A DNA stretch of 64,000 nt from Lithodes maja (GCA_037953745.1 JBAKBP010007656.1:33761-97760), one strand, 5' to 3'; counted from the stretch's first letter, positions 1 to 8,403 are shown. Made by a program: numbers and translations. The notes: generated by a model not told the origin, from the letters alone.

Positions 1-108
1 TTGCCAGTTGAGGGCGTCGACCTTCTTCTCGGCAACGACTTTGCGGTGCCCACTTCCGGGACTCCACCCTTAGTCGTTGCCGAGAAGGGCGGCCGACGTG
101 GATGGTGA
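1..108 (+). pseudogene. C-terminal end of retropepsin (PR) domain
   Basis: The frame beginning at base 1 reads a block with VDLLLGNDFA near residues 7-16. This matches the conserved C-terminal strand/helix segment of gypsy-type aspartic proteases (hydrophobic-LLG-x-D). The catalytic DTG is upstream of the window. The frame ends at TGA 106-108, while the integrase polyprotein continues in the next frame, so a +1 (or -2) shift separates them between about 77 and 108. The position directly before integrase supports a PR-INT-RT-RH order. The domain call rests on a short segment. Confidence 0.55.
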
Positions 109-1705
109 GAATCGGGAAGGGGTTGGGAGGTGCCAACAGGATGAGATGGCCTGTGTGGTAACCCGATCTCGCTCTGCGGCTCCTGCACAGCCTAGCACTC
201 AACCTCGGGGACAGTGGAGGAAGGATCAGGAGAAGGTTGCTAAGGGCAGGAAAAGGGACATTGATTCTGCTGCACTTCTCGGTGATTCGGTACTTGGACC
301 TATAATAAACACGGGAGTTGACTCTGGCCCAGATATGGTGTGTAACAAGGCAGAGTTGGGTAAGACTTCGCGTGAGGCAAGAGCTGTAGCGAGAGCCACT
401 AAGGCAGTAGAGCCTACTAGCCGGGGTAATGTCTTATTACAAAACCATCTTGATGCATTGACGCCCAGGGACATTAGTGAGCAGCAGCTGCAAGACGCTA
501 GCCTAGCTCGTTATAGCAATGGTGCCATAGAGTTGGAGGAAGATGGGGATGCGAAGCCGGGAGATTTCTTTAGGCTCAACAGGATATTGTACCGCAGATT
601 TCTAGACCCCAAATCGAAGTGGGAGGGCGGTGCGAGGGTAGTAGACCAGGTGGTTGTTCCAAATAAGTATAGAGAGTCCTTATTGTGTCTGGCGCATGAT
701 GTGCCGGTGGCGGGTCATTTGGGGGTAACAAAAACATTGGCGGCATTGGGCAGGTTTTTCTGGTGGCCTGGGGTCAAGGCTGATGTCTGTGCATGGGTGG
801 CTGGGTGTGCGACCTGCCAGACAACAGGGAAGCCTAACCAGACCATCCCGAAGGCACCTTTGTTTCCCATACCTGTCACCGGGCCTCCGTTCAGCAAAGT
901 TGTAGTAGATTTGGTTGGCCCTTTCCCGCCTACTAGTAGTGGCAATAAATTCCTGTTGACAATCATGGATGTGGCTACGAGATACCCGGACGCATACCCC
1001 ATGAGAAACGGCTCGGCAAAGGCAGTTGTTAAAAACTTATTATTGTTCTGTTCCCGTTATGGATTTCCACGTGAAGTGCAGTCAGACCAGGGGAGCAATT
1101 TTACATCCAAATTGTTCAAGCAAACCCTTCAGTTGCACGGTATATGTTCTGTAGTGTCGTCAGCCTACCATCCCGAGAGTCAGGGAGTCTTGGAGCGGTG
1201 GCACTCGACCCTGAAGAGTATGCTACGCTGTTACTGTGCAGAACATGACACTGATTGGGATTTGGGTCTGCCGTATGTTCTGTTCGCTGCACGTGAAGTC
1301 CCAGGAGAGAGCCTGGGGTTCAGTCCAAATCAACTAGTCTTTGGCCATAATGTGAGAGGACCTTTAAGTATGGTGAAAGAGATCTGGGAGGGCGAAGAGA
1401 AGCCGGGGTCTGTACTTAAATATATCCTTGAGAGCCGGGAGAGACTCATAGGTTGCATGGCAGCGGCAGGTAATAACTTGGTTAATGCACAGGCGGTCAT
1501 GAAGCACCAGTATGACGCCAAGGTGAAGCTTCGGGAGTTTTCGGTGGGTCAGGAGGTAATGTTGCTTTTACCTTTGCCTGGACACCCCCTTTCTGCCAAG
1601 TTTATTGGGCCGTATGTGGTGGCTAAGAAACTGTCCGACCTTGATTATCTCGTGGCAACACCTGACCGTAGAAAAAACATCAGTTATGTCATGTTAACCT
1701 CATGA
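77..1705 (+). CDS. pol: Retrotransposon integrase (gypsy type), upstream of RT
   Basis: Inserts the element's cDNA into chromosomal DNA. In the 542-residue open frame there is an HHCC zinc-binding domain (H207, H214, C244, C247) and a catalytic core with the DD35E triad: D278 in VVVDLVGP, D337 in SDQG, E373 in VLERWH. A GPY/F module (FIGPYVV, about residues 509-515) follows near the C-terminus. The first 30 or so residues, including ACVVTRS, resemble the linker after protease. The first codon of the open frame is TTG and is not a real start; the protein would be made as part of a Pol polyprotein. The frame ends at TGA 1703-1705, overlapping the ATG of the RT frame. The expected end of the GPY/F module is found in the RT frame, so the stop is downstream of a frame change near 1672-1690. 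Confidence 0.9.
   Translation: MPRRAADVDGENREGVGRCQQDEMACVVTRSRSAAPAQPSTQPRGQWRKDQEKVAKGRKRDIDSAALLGDSVLGPIINTGVDSGPDMVCNKAELGKTSREARAVARATKAVEPTSRGNVLLQNHLDALTPRDISEQQLQDASLARYSNGAIELEEDGDAKPGDFFRLNRILYRRFLDPKSKWEGGARVVDQVVVPNKYRESLLCLAHDVPVAGHLGVTKTLAALGRFFWWPGVKADVCAWVAGCATCQTTGKPNQTIPKAPLFPIPVTGPPFSKVVVDLVGPFPPTSSGNKFLLTIMDVATRYPDAYPMRNGSAKAVVKNLLLFCSRYGFPREVQSDQGSNFTSKLFKQTLQLHGICSVVSSAYHPESQGVLERWHSTLKSMLRCYCAEHDTDWDLGLPYVLFAAREVPGESLGFSPNQLVFGHNVRGPLSMVKEIWEGEEKPGSVLKYILESRERLIGCMAAAGNNLVNAQAVMKHQYDAKVKLREFSVGQEVMLLLPLPGHPLSAKFIGPYVVAKKLSDLDYLVATPDRRKNISYVMLTS
1672..1678 (+). other. A AAA AAC heptamer, candidate -1 frameshift site or homopolymer deletion
   Basis: The heptamer is in the exact phase of a classic -1 slippery site relative to the integrase frame: A1672 ends an AGA codon, followed by AAA and AAC. 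A -1 slip leads straight into the RT frame, which from 1690 reads HVNL followed by MKEY, the usual end of the gypsy GPY/F module. The alternative is loss of one A from an A7 run in a formerly continuous pol frame. No downstream pseudoknot was worked out by eye. Confidence 0.5.
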
Positions 1706-3270
1706 AAGAGTATGTGAGACGCCCCTCAGAGCCTCTCACTGTCCCTGTGCTGGCCTGCAGCGGCCAGGGTGGAGAAGGAGGTGGGGACAGTCATGCTGCT
1801 GAGGAGGATAGCTGGGACTGTGTCATTTCCGCGGAACAGTGGGCGGGGAATACTGAACAAGAGGCTAGGCAAGCTGTAAGTCACCTGCCTGAGCACCAGG
1901 GTGCTGCTGTCCTAGGCCTGTTCAGGTCATACCCCTCTGTTTTCGCCGAACACCCAGGTCTCACTACTCAGGTAATGCACGACGTGGACGTCGGTGATAA
2001 TGTGCCCTTCAAGTCAGTGCCCTACCGTGTGCCCCCGGTAAAGTTGCCAGCTTTACGGGAGGAGTTAAAGTACATGGTTGAGAGAGGGATGATCACTGAA
2101 GGTTATGTGAAGTGGACATCACCCGTCACGTTGCAGCCAAAACCTGACGGCAAGGTGCGGTTCTGCATAGATTTTCGTAGGCTAAATGGCTTGACCACTA
2201 CCAACCCTTACCCTTTGCCTCGAGTTGACGACAGCGTGGACAAGATAGGGAATGCAAAGTACCTTACTAAAATTGATCTTGTAAAAGGCTACTGGCAAGT
2301 ACCCCTGTCGGACCGAGCTAAGCAAGTTTGTGGTTTTGTGGTAGATGGCAAGACCTACCAATGTAACGTAATGCCTTATGGGCTTAAGAACGCACCTGCC
2401 ACGTTTCAGAACCTGATGAACGATATTTGTGACGAAATCCCTAACTGCACGGTCTACCTTGATGACGTGATAGTGTATGATGACGATTTTGAAAATCACC
2501 TAAGGCACTTAGAGACCCTGTTTGGGAAGTTGCACGATGCTGGGCTGGTGGTGAACCTGAGGAAGTGCGAGTTTGTAAAGGCTACTGTACAGTATCTTGG
2601 CTTCGTGGTCGGGTTAGGCCGGGTGTGCCCCCCCCTGAGCAAGATACAGGCTATCAATATGTTTCCCAGGCCCACCACTAAGCGCCAGGTCATGCGGTTC
2701 CTAGGTATGATAGGCTATTATAGGCGCTTCATCCGGGGATACTCTACTGTCTTAGCACCGTTAACTGATCTACTGTCGAAGTCAGTGAAGTTCTGTTGGG
2801 CTGCGGAGTGTCAGAGGGCTTTCGACCTAGTCAAGCACCTGCTGTGTACACATCCGATTTTGAGAGCCCCAGACTTCTCCAGGAGTTTTCAGCTGGCGAC
2901 TGATGCCAGCGGTGTGGGTGCCGGGGCAGTGTTACTGCAGACTGATTCCGAGGGCTTGGAACACCCAGTGAGCTTCTTTTCTCGCAAGTTTAATTCGGCA
3001 CAAAGGAATTACTCGACTATAGAGAAGGAGCTTCTTGCTATCGTTTTGTCGCTCAAACATTTCGAAGTTTATGTTCCAGCCTACGGCCCGGTAGTGACGA
3101 TTTATACGGACCATCATCCCTTGAAATTCCTAAATCAGTTTCACAATCGGAATATGCGGTTGACCAGGTGGTCCCTAATGCTCCAAGAGTATAATCTCAA
3201 CATTCTGCATATTGCCGGGAGTGAGAACGTGATAGCAGATTGTCTATCAAGGGTTGATGATCCAGGATAG
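1702..3270 (+). CDS. pol: Reverse transcriptase-RNase H (gypsy type)
   Basis: Copies element RNA into DNA and removes the RNA strand. In the 522-residue frame from ATG 1702, RT spans about 100-330 with D192 in KIDLVKGYWQ, the active-site YLDD at 252-255, and MPYGLKNAPATF at 224-235. The connection has FLGMIGYYRRFI at 333-344. RNase H follows with D401 (ATDAS), E441 (IEKELLA), D470 (YTDHHPL) and D513 (IADCLSR), so all four acidic positions are present. No integrase follows; it lies upstream instead. Residues 1-95 are a low-similarity linker. The ATG may not be used if the protein is made by frameshift from the integrase frame. No stop or frameshift is seen inside the RT/RH domains. Confidence 0.93.
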   Translation: MKEYVRRPSEPLTVPVLACSGQGGEGGGDSHAAEEDSWDCVISAEQWAGNTEQEARQAVSHLPEHQGAAVLGLFRSYPSVFAEHPGLTTQVMHDVDVGDNVPFKSVPYRVPPVKLPALREELKYMVERGMITEGYVKWTSPVTLQPKPDGKVRFCIDFRRLNGLTTTNPYPLPRVDDSVDKIGNAKYLTKIDLVKGYWQVPLSDRAKQVCGFVVDGKTYQCNVMPYGLKNAPATFQNLMNDICDEIPNCTVYLDDVIVYDDDFENHLRHLETLFGKLHDAGLVVNLRKCEFVKATVQYLGFVVGLGRVCPPLSKIQAINMFPRPTTKRQVMRFLGMIGYYRRFIRGYSTVLAPLTDLLSKSVKFCWAAECQRAFDLVKHLLCTHPILRAPDFSRSFQLATDASGVGAGAVLLQTDSEGLEHPVSFFSRKFNSAQRNYSTIEKELLAIVLSLKHFEVYVPAYGPVVTIYTDHHPLKFLNQFHNRNMRLTRWSLMLQEYNLNILHIAGSENVIADCLSRVDDPG

Positions 3271-3551
3271 TCGTGCACGGTGTGTGGGTTGAGCAGGAGT
3301 AAAATTAGGCTATCATAACGCCGTCCAAAAAGATTATAAAACAATAAAATAAACGAGAAATTTTTTTTTTAGTTTTGTAAGTCTTTATTGTTGTAGCATG
3401 ATGCATGCGATATTGTGTTTTATGTATAATTCACACTTCAGTTGTTGTGCACCTTTTGCAATTAGTGGCAGCTAAGGGTAGCAGGTCGGTTGGTTGCCTG
3501 TCAGATTTTGATAATGCTTCTAAGGTCGATTATCTAAAATCTTGGGGGGGC
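3271..3551 (+). other. Non-coding 3' internal region with polypurine tract
   Basis: No convincing coding sequence. It contains an A/T-rich run (3360-3370) and ends with a run of seven G at 3544-3550 directly before TGTGACG. A G-rich tract abutting the LTR is the expected plus-strand primer of an LTR retrotransposon. Confidence 0.5.
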
Positions 3552-4584
3552 TGTGACGCACCCAGTGCGTGGCAACGCAACCTGATTGTACTCCTTGGTA
3601 CTCCACTGTACCGCCCGTACCACTGTACCGTGCTGGCTACCGTCAGCAGCTATGTATATTGAGTGTGACAACTTATAACTATGTTCTTTGTATCTCTGCA
3701 AAGGTCTCGTCATGTGCTAACCAGTGGTGGGTTTTGTTTTAAGCCATGTCGAGACCTTCCATTTAATATGTAGTATCAATAGAGAAGTTGATAGATAAGA
3801 CAATGGGAGTTCAGAGAGAGAGAGTGAGTTAGGCTTCAGAGCGAGAGGGTAGCAACGCGCCACGCTGCCGGGGGGGTGGTTGCCAGACGTATGGACTGGT
3901 TGGCAGCCTTGCGCTTTTAGCTAGGCGCGACAGGGTTGGTAGTCCATTGCTGCCTGCCTACGCTGCCTGGGCTGCCCATGTTGTCGTACAGCACATTGCC
4001 TGGAGGCTCGCTGTGTGTTCCATGATCAGGTTGCCTAGAACCTTTGAGATTCTAACATCCCTTGCCCTCTCTCCCAACTTCTCACGGTTGCACTCTTTCT
4101 CTCTGACGACATTACTCTCATTTCATTCTTCTCTCTATTTAAATGCATAACCTTCCCTTGAGGTCCTAAAGGAGTTTCAGCACTCACCTCTCGTATTACT
4201 CTTAGGACAAGCATATATTTACATGTATTAGATTTAAGGGGTTAATGTGAACAGCGATCTTCTTGATGAGGATAGTTGGTGAACGTTCTACATGTTCACG
4301 AGTTATATGCCCCGCTCATCATCCAATTTGTGACTAGACTGGTGCCATGTGTAAGAGCCCGACCATGCCCAGGAGTTGTCTGTAAAGGGACGAGGACTTA
4401 GCCTTGATTTGCATACCGAGCCAGGAGCGAGTGTAGTACCAGAGACTACAGCTCGCTCGTAGTGCCGGTATAGTAGAGTAACGTAATTTATCTGTCCTTG
4501 TGTTCTCTACAGTCTTTTCCTGGGTTCTCGCTTTCGGTGCTGGGACTCGTTGTTCCTGTGACTTGGCCTGCTAGCTAGAACACA
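3552..4584 (+). repeat. Putative 3' LTR (start supported, end uncertain)
   Basis: It begins TGTGACGCACCC immediately after the purine tract, a common gypsy LTR start, with a small ACGCAC/GTGCGT dyad at the edge. The right end is placed provisionally at an ACA near 4582-4584. Without the 5' LTR or a recognised target duplication this is a guess, and the LTR may end earlier or later. No reading frame inside it resembles a gene. Confidence 0.4.
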
Positions 4585-5365
4585 TGGGGATGATGAGTGG
4601 GATATATCTTTATTTTACTATGCATTGCAGCTCTCTTTAAGTATATGTATGTAACACTTTACAATACACATTACTCACACACAAGACACACTATTAATAC
4701 TTTCATGTATCAATTAACTGCACTGTCGTTTTGCTGCTGTGTCCGGAGTTCTATTGCGTAGGGCGCATACGGACTCAGAGGGGAGACAGAGTGAGAGAAG
4801 CGAAGTAGCCTATGCGGTAGTAGGCTACCGGCGCAGTACTGTTGCCTGCAACCTTTTAGTTATTCCAAGTATAGATTCATTATTATAATAAGTGACTACT
4901 ATTTATGTTCCTTCCATGTGTATTATTAGGTATCTACTGGATCATGAACATCTTGTATGCTACATGCTAGTGCATGTTAGTAGGGGACAGTTATTCTAGT
5001 GCACGCGCTTTCAAGTAGGCGTGTACATTTGTCATTTAGCATTTCACTGTCATACCTTTAGCCTGCTTCTATTCTACATTATTAGAGGCTTAATATTAAC
5101 GTAGTTTCTTGAGTATTGCATTTCTTTAGTAATAACGTAACCTATAAATGTCTGAGGGAGTTTAGCCTCATAGCCTACCCCTGTTGTACACTTTCGCCGA
5201 GTTAAGGTACCTCGTTACCATAGACGATAACTCTGTAGGGCGTTGGTGCTTTTGTTGTCTGGAGCATATAGTATTTGGGACTGGAATCGAGCGTGTCGAT
5301 GTCACATAAGCCATTTCTGTCCTATGATCAAGAATCCCGAATATGTATTGCCGATCCAGCCGTAA
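4585..5365. other. Unrecognised A/T-rich non-coding DNA
   Basis: No gene, RNA or known repeat recognised. It includes a purine-rich GAGACAGAGTGAGAG stretch near 4780 and a dyad gtccg...cggac at about 4741-4774. Part could still belong to the LTR if its end is misplaced. Confidence 0.3.
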
Positions 5366-5553
5366 CAATATATTATATATTTATGTTGAATATTGCGCCA
5401 CAAGCGTATATATATTATATATTTTATGTTGAATATTGCGCCACAAGCGTATATATATTATATATTTTATGTTGAATATTGCGCCACAAGCGTATATATA
5501 TTATATATTTTATGTTGAATATTGCGCCACAAGCGTATATATATTATATATTT
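5366..5553. repeat. 43-bp tandem repeat, about four copies
   Basis: The core GAATATTGCGCCACAAGCG recurs every 43 bases (for example the GCGCCA at 5395 and 5438), separated by an alternating TA-rich segment. Copies are nearly identical; the first differs by one base in the T run. Confidence 0.9.
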
Positions 5554-5830
5554 TTTGTCAGCACCTTCAATTATTCAATATGGGAAAGCGAGCACGCTAA
5601 GTTGTAGGTGATGATTGCAGGATACGCCATAACAAAATTGCGGGAAATTTGAATGATTTTTCGATGTTCTGAATATTTTTACATATAATGCGATGAAATT
5701 CGCGTGCACGCACATAGAGTGATGAATTTTTCAGCGAGTCTTAGCATTTCCATTGGTATTAAAATGGTATAATGCCAGAAACAAAATATCTTATACAGAG
5801 TGAATTGGGGGTATAAAGGTCAGCCTCCCC
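5554..5830. other. Non-coding spacer
   Basis: A/T-rich with no recognised gene. It ends in CCTCCCCTTAA, which resembles the terminus of the GGGGAG-type TTAA element seen at 9085-9402, so a fragment of that family may sit here. Confidence 0.3.
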
Positions 5831-5834
5831 TTAA

Positions 5835-6040
5835 CCCTTTCAGTACCGGTGCCGTCCTTTTAACTTTATTCTGGCTACTATTAGACAAATTTATTTAGTT
5901 TAAATTGGGCCTCCAGCAATAAACAGGCTTTGACCTATCTCACTTATCCCATTTTACTACCACAGATCATTCCTAAAATGCACAAAATGGTTCAAATATA
6001 GCCAGAAGAAAATATAAAGACGTCGCCGGTACAGAAAGGG
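5835..6040. mobile_element. TTAA-flanked MITE (piggyBac-like), 206 bp
   Basis: Bounded by TTAA at 5831-5834 and 6041-6044. The left end CCCTTTCAGTACCGGTGCCG and the right end (as complement CCCTTTCTGTACCGGCGACG) are near-perfect terminal inverted repeats. A TTAA target and CCC termini are the hallmark of piggyBac-type elements. No coding capacity, so non-autonomous. Related ends occur at 11354-11381 and 17357-17650. Confidence 0.75.
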
Positions 6041-6069
6041 TTAACCATATCCTCACACTCTCGCCCCAG

Positions 6070-6189
6070 AACAAGCCGACGAGAGCGTGGATGTGAATAT
6101 TGACCTGACCTCTGGCAGTGTTGACCTGACCTCCGGAAGAACGTCACAGCGGCCGCCGGAACTATTGGCGCAGGAACGGAAACCCACAG
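6070..6189 (+). CDS. Candidate internal exon upstream of the PLAC exon (120 bp, phase 1-1)
   Basis: Preceded by a good acceptor (pyrimidine-rich stretch ending CGCCCCAG at 6069) and followed by a donor GTAACT at 6190. The frame open between these sites begins with two bases of a split codon and ends with one base, so the exon is symmetric (phase 1). Its end phase joins correctly to the PLAC exon, which starts with the two remaining codon bases. It would encode about 40 residues rich in D/T/S/G and then RPPELLAQERKPT, a linker-like composition with no domain I recognise. Part is duplicated at 6957-7044. The exon call is an inference from splice signals and phase only. Confidence 0.4.
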
Positions 6190-6234
6190 GTAACTTGGGA
6201 GCATAATTGACCACTTGCGAGTTTCAGGCTTTAA

Positions 6235-6956
6235 GGGGGGATGGGCGTATTTATTTGCTCATTTATGTATCTTTTATTATTTATATAGTTTCCTCCCTAG
6301 ACTTCCATCAAGCTTTGAAAAATACACCCCAAGACCCTTCTTCAAGATAAATTTGTAAATTTTTTGATAGAAAATTGTCCCGGCCGAAGACTGTTTCTTC
6401 TTAAAATACAGGCTCGCTATAGCTCGCCTGGTAAAAATCGACACATAAGTGACACAAAAAGTCTTAATTTTAACAAAGAAGCGATCTCTGCCATACCCAT
6501 AGCTTACTCTGACTGTTCCTTTTACTTATATATTTTCTAGATCTCAAGTGACGGCGTCTCTTCCGTGGATTGACCTCCCAATCTACCAAGATTGGAAGCC
6601 AAAGCGTCACATTTTTCCTTTGCCCCTCAACTTTCTCTTCATAATTGATGAGGGGCACAGGGCCCTGGGTGGGGCTTTGGTTTCCCGGGCGTTTCCTCAC
6701 CCTCCCCAGCTCCCCGCCATGGAGTGGCTTCGGTCACCCAGGCTTTATTGTGGTCGGCAGGGAGGATTCTGTGGGGGCACTCGGTTATGGCCTTGGAATT
6801 GCTCGGGGCCTTGGGGTTGTTCGGCCAGGCAGCTTGGGGAACAACAACAACAACAACAAAGAAATGTCTTAAACTAATGTGGTGAAAAGTCTTAAAATCT
6901 CCAAACTAATGGAGTAAAACAGGGCGGTTCCAAATTGCCCCGCCCTGCACCAAATA
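6235..6956 (-). mobile_element. Dispersed TTAA-GGGG element, inverted copy, interrupted
   Basis: Starts after TTAA 6231-6234 with GGGGGG. Its interior (the tagacttccatcaagctt, cccggccgaag and acaggctcgctat blocks, about 6297-6420) is the reverse complement of 9180-9402. After a retroelement insertion at 6481-6854 the similarity resumes (cttaaaatctccaaactaatgg) until about 6920. The right end is a GGGCGG...CCGCCC hairpin just before the duplicated exon-like segment. No coding sequence. Confidence 0.6.
6481..6854 (+). mobile_element. 5'-truncated non-LTR retroelement 3' end with (AAC)n tail
   Basis: About 374 bp ending in GGGG then repeated AAC, flanked by a perfect 9-bp direct repeat AACAAAGAA at 6472-6480 and 6855-6863. 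A direct repeat plus a short-repeat tail is the mark of target-primed reverse transcription. The insertion splits the TTAA-GGGG element. No tRNA-like A/B boxes were seen at its start, so it is more likely a truncated LINE end than a SINE. The overlapping 109- and 75-residue frames look like chance. Confidence 0.7.
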
Positions 6957-7047
6957 GACCTGACCTCCGGCAGCGTTGACCTGACCTCCGGAAGAACGTC
7001 ACAGCGGCCGCCGGAACTATTGGCACAGGAACGGAAACCAACAGGTA
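6957..7047 (+). repeat. Partial duplicate of the candidate exon and its donor site
   Basis: Matches 6102-6193 with only a few substitutions, including the ACAG/GTAA donor (GTAATA at 7045). The copy begins exactly at an AG (6956-6957) preceded by a pyrimidine-rich stretch, and the frame from 6958 again has phase 1, so it could be an alternative or tandem exon. It could equally be an inert duplication caused by the intervening insertions. Confidence 0.6.
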
Positions 7048-7150
7048 ATAATTTACAGGTCTCCCTCGGATGTACGATTGGGTTATGTTACTGAAAACCC
7101 GATCTTAAATAGAAATGGTAAATAAACAGCGTTGATTGTGAAAGATGTGG
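7048..7150. repeat. Copy of a dispersed ~52-bp motif
   Basis: The segment about 7054-7108 (acaggtctccctcg, tacgattgggtta, ctgaaaacccgatctt) recurs with few changes at about 11275-11323. No coding potential; likely a fragment of a dispersed repeat. Confidence 0.5.
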
Positions 7151-7620
7151 GGAAGACACATAGGCAGAGTAGAGAACCAAAGTTTATTCTACGTTTATAG
7201 GCAGAGTAGAGAACCAAAGTTTATTCTACGTTTATAGGCAGAGTAGAGAACCAAAGTTTATTCTACGTTTATAGGCAGAGTAGAGAACCAAAGTTTATTC
7301 TACGTTTATAGGCAGAGTAGAGAACCAAAGTTTATTCTACGTTTATAGGCAGAGTAGAGAACCAAAGTTTATTCTACGTTTATAGGCAGAGTAGAGAACC
7401 AAAGTTTATTCTACGTTTATAGGCAGAGTAGAGAACCAAAGTTTATTCTACGTTTATAGGCAGAGTAGAGAACCAAAGTTTATTCTACGTTTATAGGCAG
7501 AGTAGAGAACCAAAGTTTATTCTACGTTTATAGGCAGAGTAGAGAACCAAAGTTTATTCTACGTTTATAGGCAGAGTAGAATAAACTTTGGTTCTCTACT
7601 CTGCCTATATGTCTTTCCCC
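7151..7620. mobile_element. Foldback-like element: 37-bp tandem array capped by long inverted repeats
   Basis: The unit starting GCAGAGTAGAGAACC repeats every 37 bases at 7164, 7201 and so on up to 7534, giving 11 copies. At 7571 the sequence flips: about 7577-7620 is the reverse complement of about 7150-7193, including outer GGGGAAGACACATAGG versus CCTATATGTCTTTCCCC. This is a foldback/MITE structure whose interior is made only of direct repeats of the inner part of its terminal repeat. No clear target duplication was found. Confidence 0.75.
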
Positions 7621-7731
7621 ACTTAAATAGAAAATTCATGTAGCGAACCCTAAAATTAATGGAGTAAATGGGGATGCGTTCTTGGACCAGCCCAAACACA
7701 AACACCTAAAAACCTATAATACAATAATATC

Positions 7732-8094
7732 GTAAATCGGGGCATCAGATAGTGAGGGAGGCCTGTAAATCGGGGCATCAGATAGTGAGGGAGACCTGTA
7801 AATCGGGGCATCAGATAGTGAGGGAGGCCTGTAAATCGGGGCATCAGATAGTGAGGGAGACCTGTAAATCGGGGCATCAGATAGTGAGGGAGGCCTGTAA
7901 ATCGGGGCATCAGATAGTGAGGGAGACCTGTAAATCGGGGCATCAGATAGTGAGGGAGGCCTGTAAATCGGGGCATCAGATAGTGAGGGAGACCTGTAAA
8001 TCGGGGCATCAGATAGTGAGGGAGGCCTGTAAATCGGGGCATCAGATAGTGAGGGAGACCTGTAAATCGGGGCATCAGATAGTGAGGGAGGCCT
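7732..8094. repeat. 33-bp tandem repeat, 11 copies, alternating dimer
   Basis: The unit starting GTAAATCGGGGCATCAG recurs every 33 bases from 7732. Copies alternate strictly between GGAGGCCT and GGAGACCT, giving a 66-bp higher-order period. Because 33 is divisible by three, long frames open on both strands; these are artefacts of periodicity. It lies in the inferred last intron. Confidence 0.92.
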
Positions 8095-8403
8095 GTAAAT
8101 ATAGACAACATTGTTATTACTGTATTTGGGAGCCCACTTTAACACTATCTGGTGCAATGTCTTGGGGGTTATTATTAAATTTCATAATTATTGATGGTTT
8201 TCATTGTTTAGGACACTTTCGACCTATGTATTTTTTGTTATCTCCCTAGACGTAAACAAAAACAAAACTCTCCAGACCTCCTTCAAACTTTTAAGGTTTT
8301 TCCTTTAAGCTTGTTTGAGGTCTAAGGAGGAAATTAAAAACAACAAGAGATAAATAATTTAACAAATCAATAACAAAAATCTGCTTGTGTCCCCCCTCCA
8401 CAG
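8095..8403 (+). other. Inferred end of last intron, with imperfect hairpin
   Basis: Contains a fold-back between about 8235 and 8355 (agacctccttcaaac against gtttgaggtctaaggagg). It ends in a strong acceptor: a pyrimidine stretch CTTGTGTCCCCCCTCCACAG finishing at 8403. Confidence 0.45.

Larger units (their letters stand above)
1..4584 (+). mobile_element. Ty3/gypsy LTR retrotransposon, Gmr1-like gene order (5' part outside window)
   Basis: In order: the end of an aspartic protease, integrase, reverse transcriptase plus RNase H, a short non-coding stretch ending in a purine tract, then a TGTGACG start typical of gypsy LTRs. Integrase lies upstream of RT, unlike standard gypsy elements (PR-RT-RH-INT) and as described for Gmr1-like elements. 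gag and the 5' LTR would lie left of base 1. Two reading-frame changes (PR to INT, INT to RT) mean it is either decayed or, at the second site, uses frameshifting. The right boundary is only a guess, because the 5' LTR is not available for comparison. Confidence 0.7.

Noticed and set aside
3405..4150. Short frames of 85 and 67 codons downstream of RT as an env-like or host gene
   Set aside because: No signal, domain or splice support; they fall in the 3' internal region and putative LTR.
6548..6877. 109- and 75-codon plus frames ending in poly-Q/poly-N
   Set aside because: They lie in the retroelement insert and the Q/N runs are simply its AAC tail.
7164..8094. CRISPR-like spacing of repeats
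   Set aside because: Both arrays are head-to-tail with no unique spacers, and the context is eukaryotic.
7656..8249. Three overlapping frames of 147-165 codons on both strands, looking like repeat-rich proteins
   Set aside because: The 33-bp unit is a multiple of three without stops in several frames, so length reflects periodicity, not coding selection.
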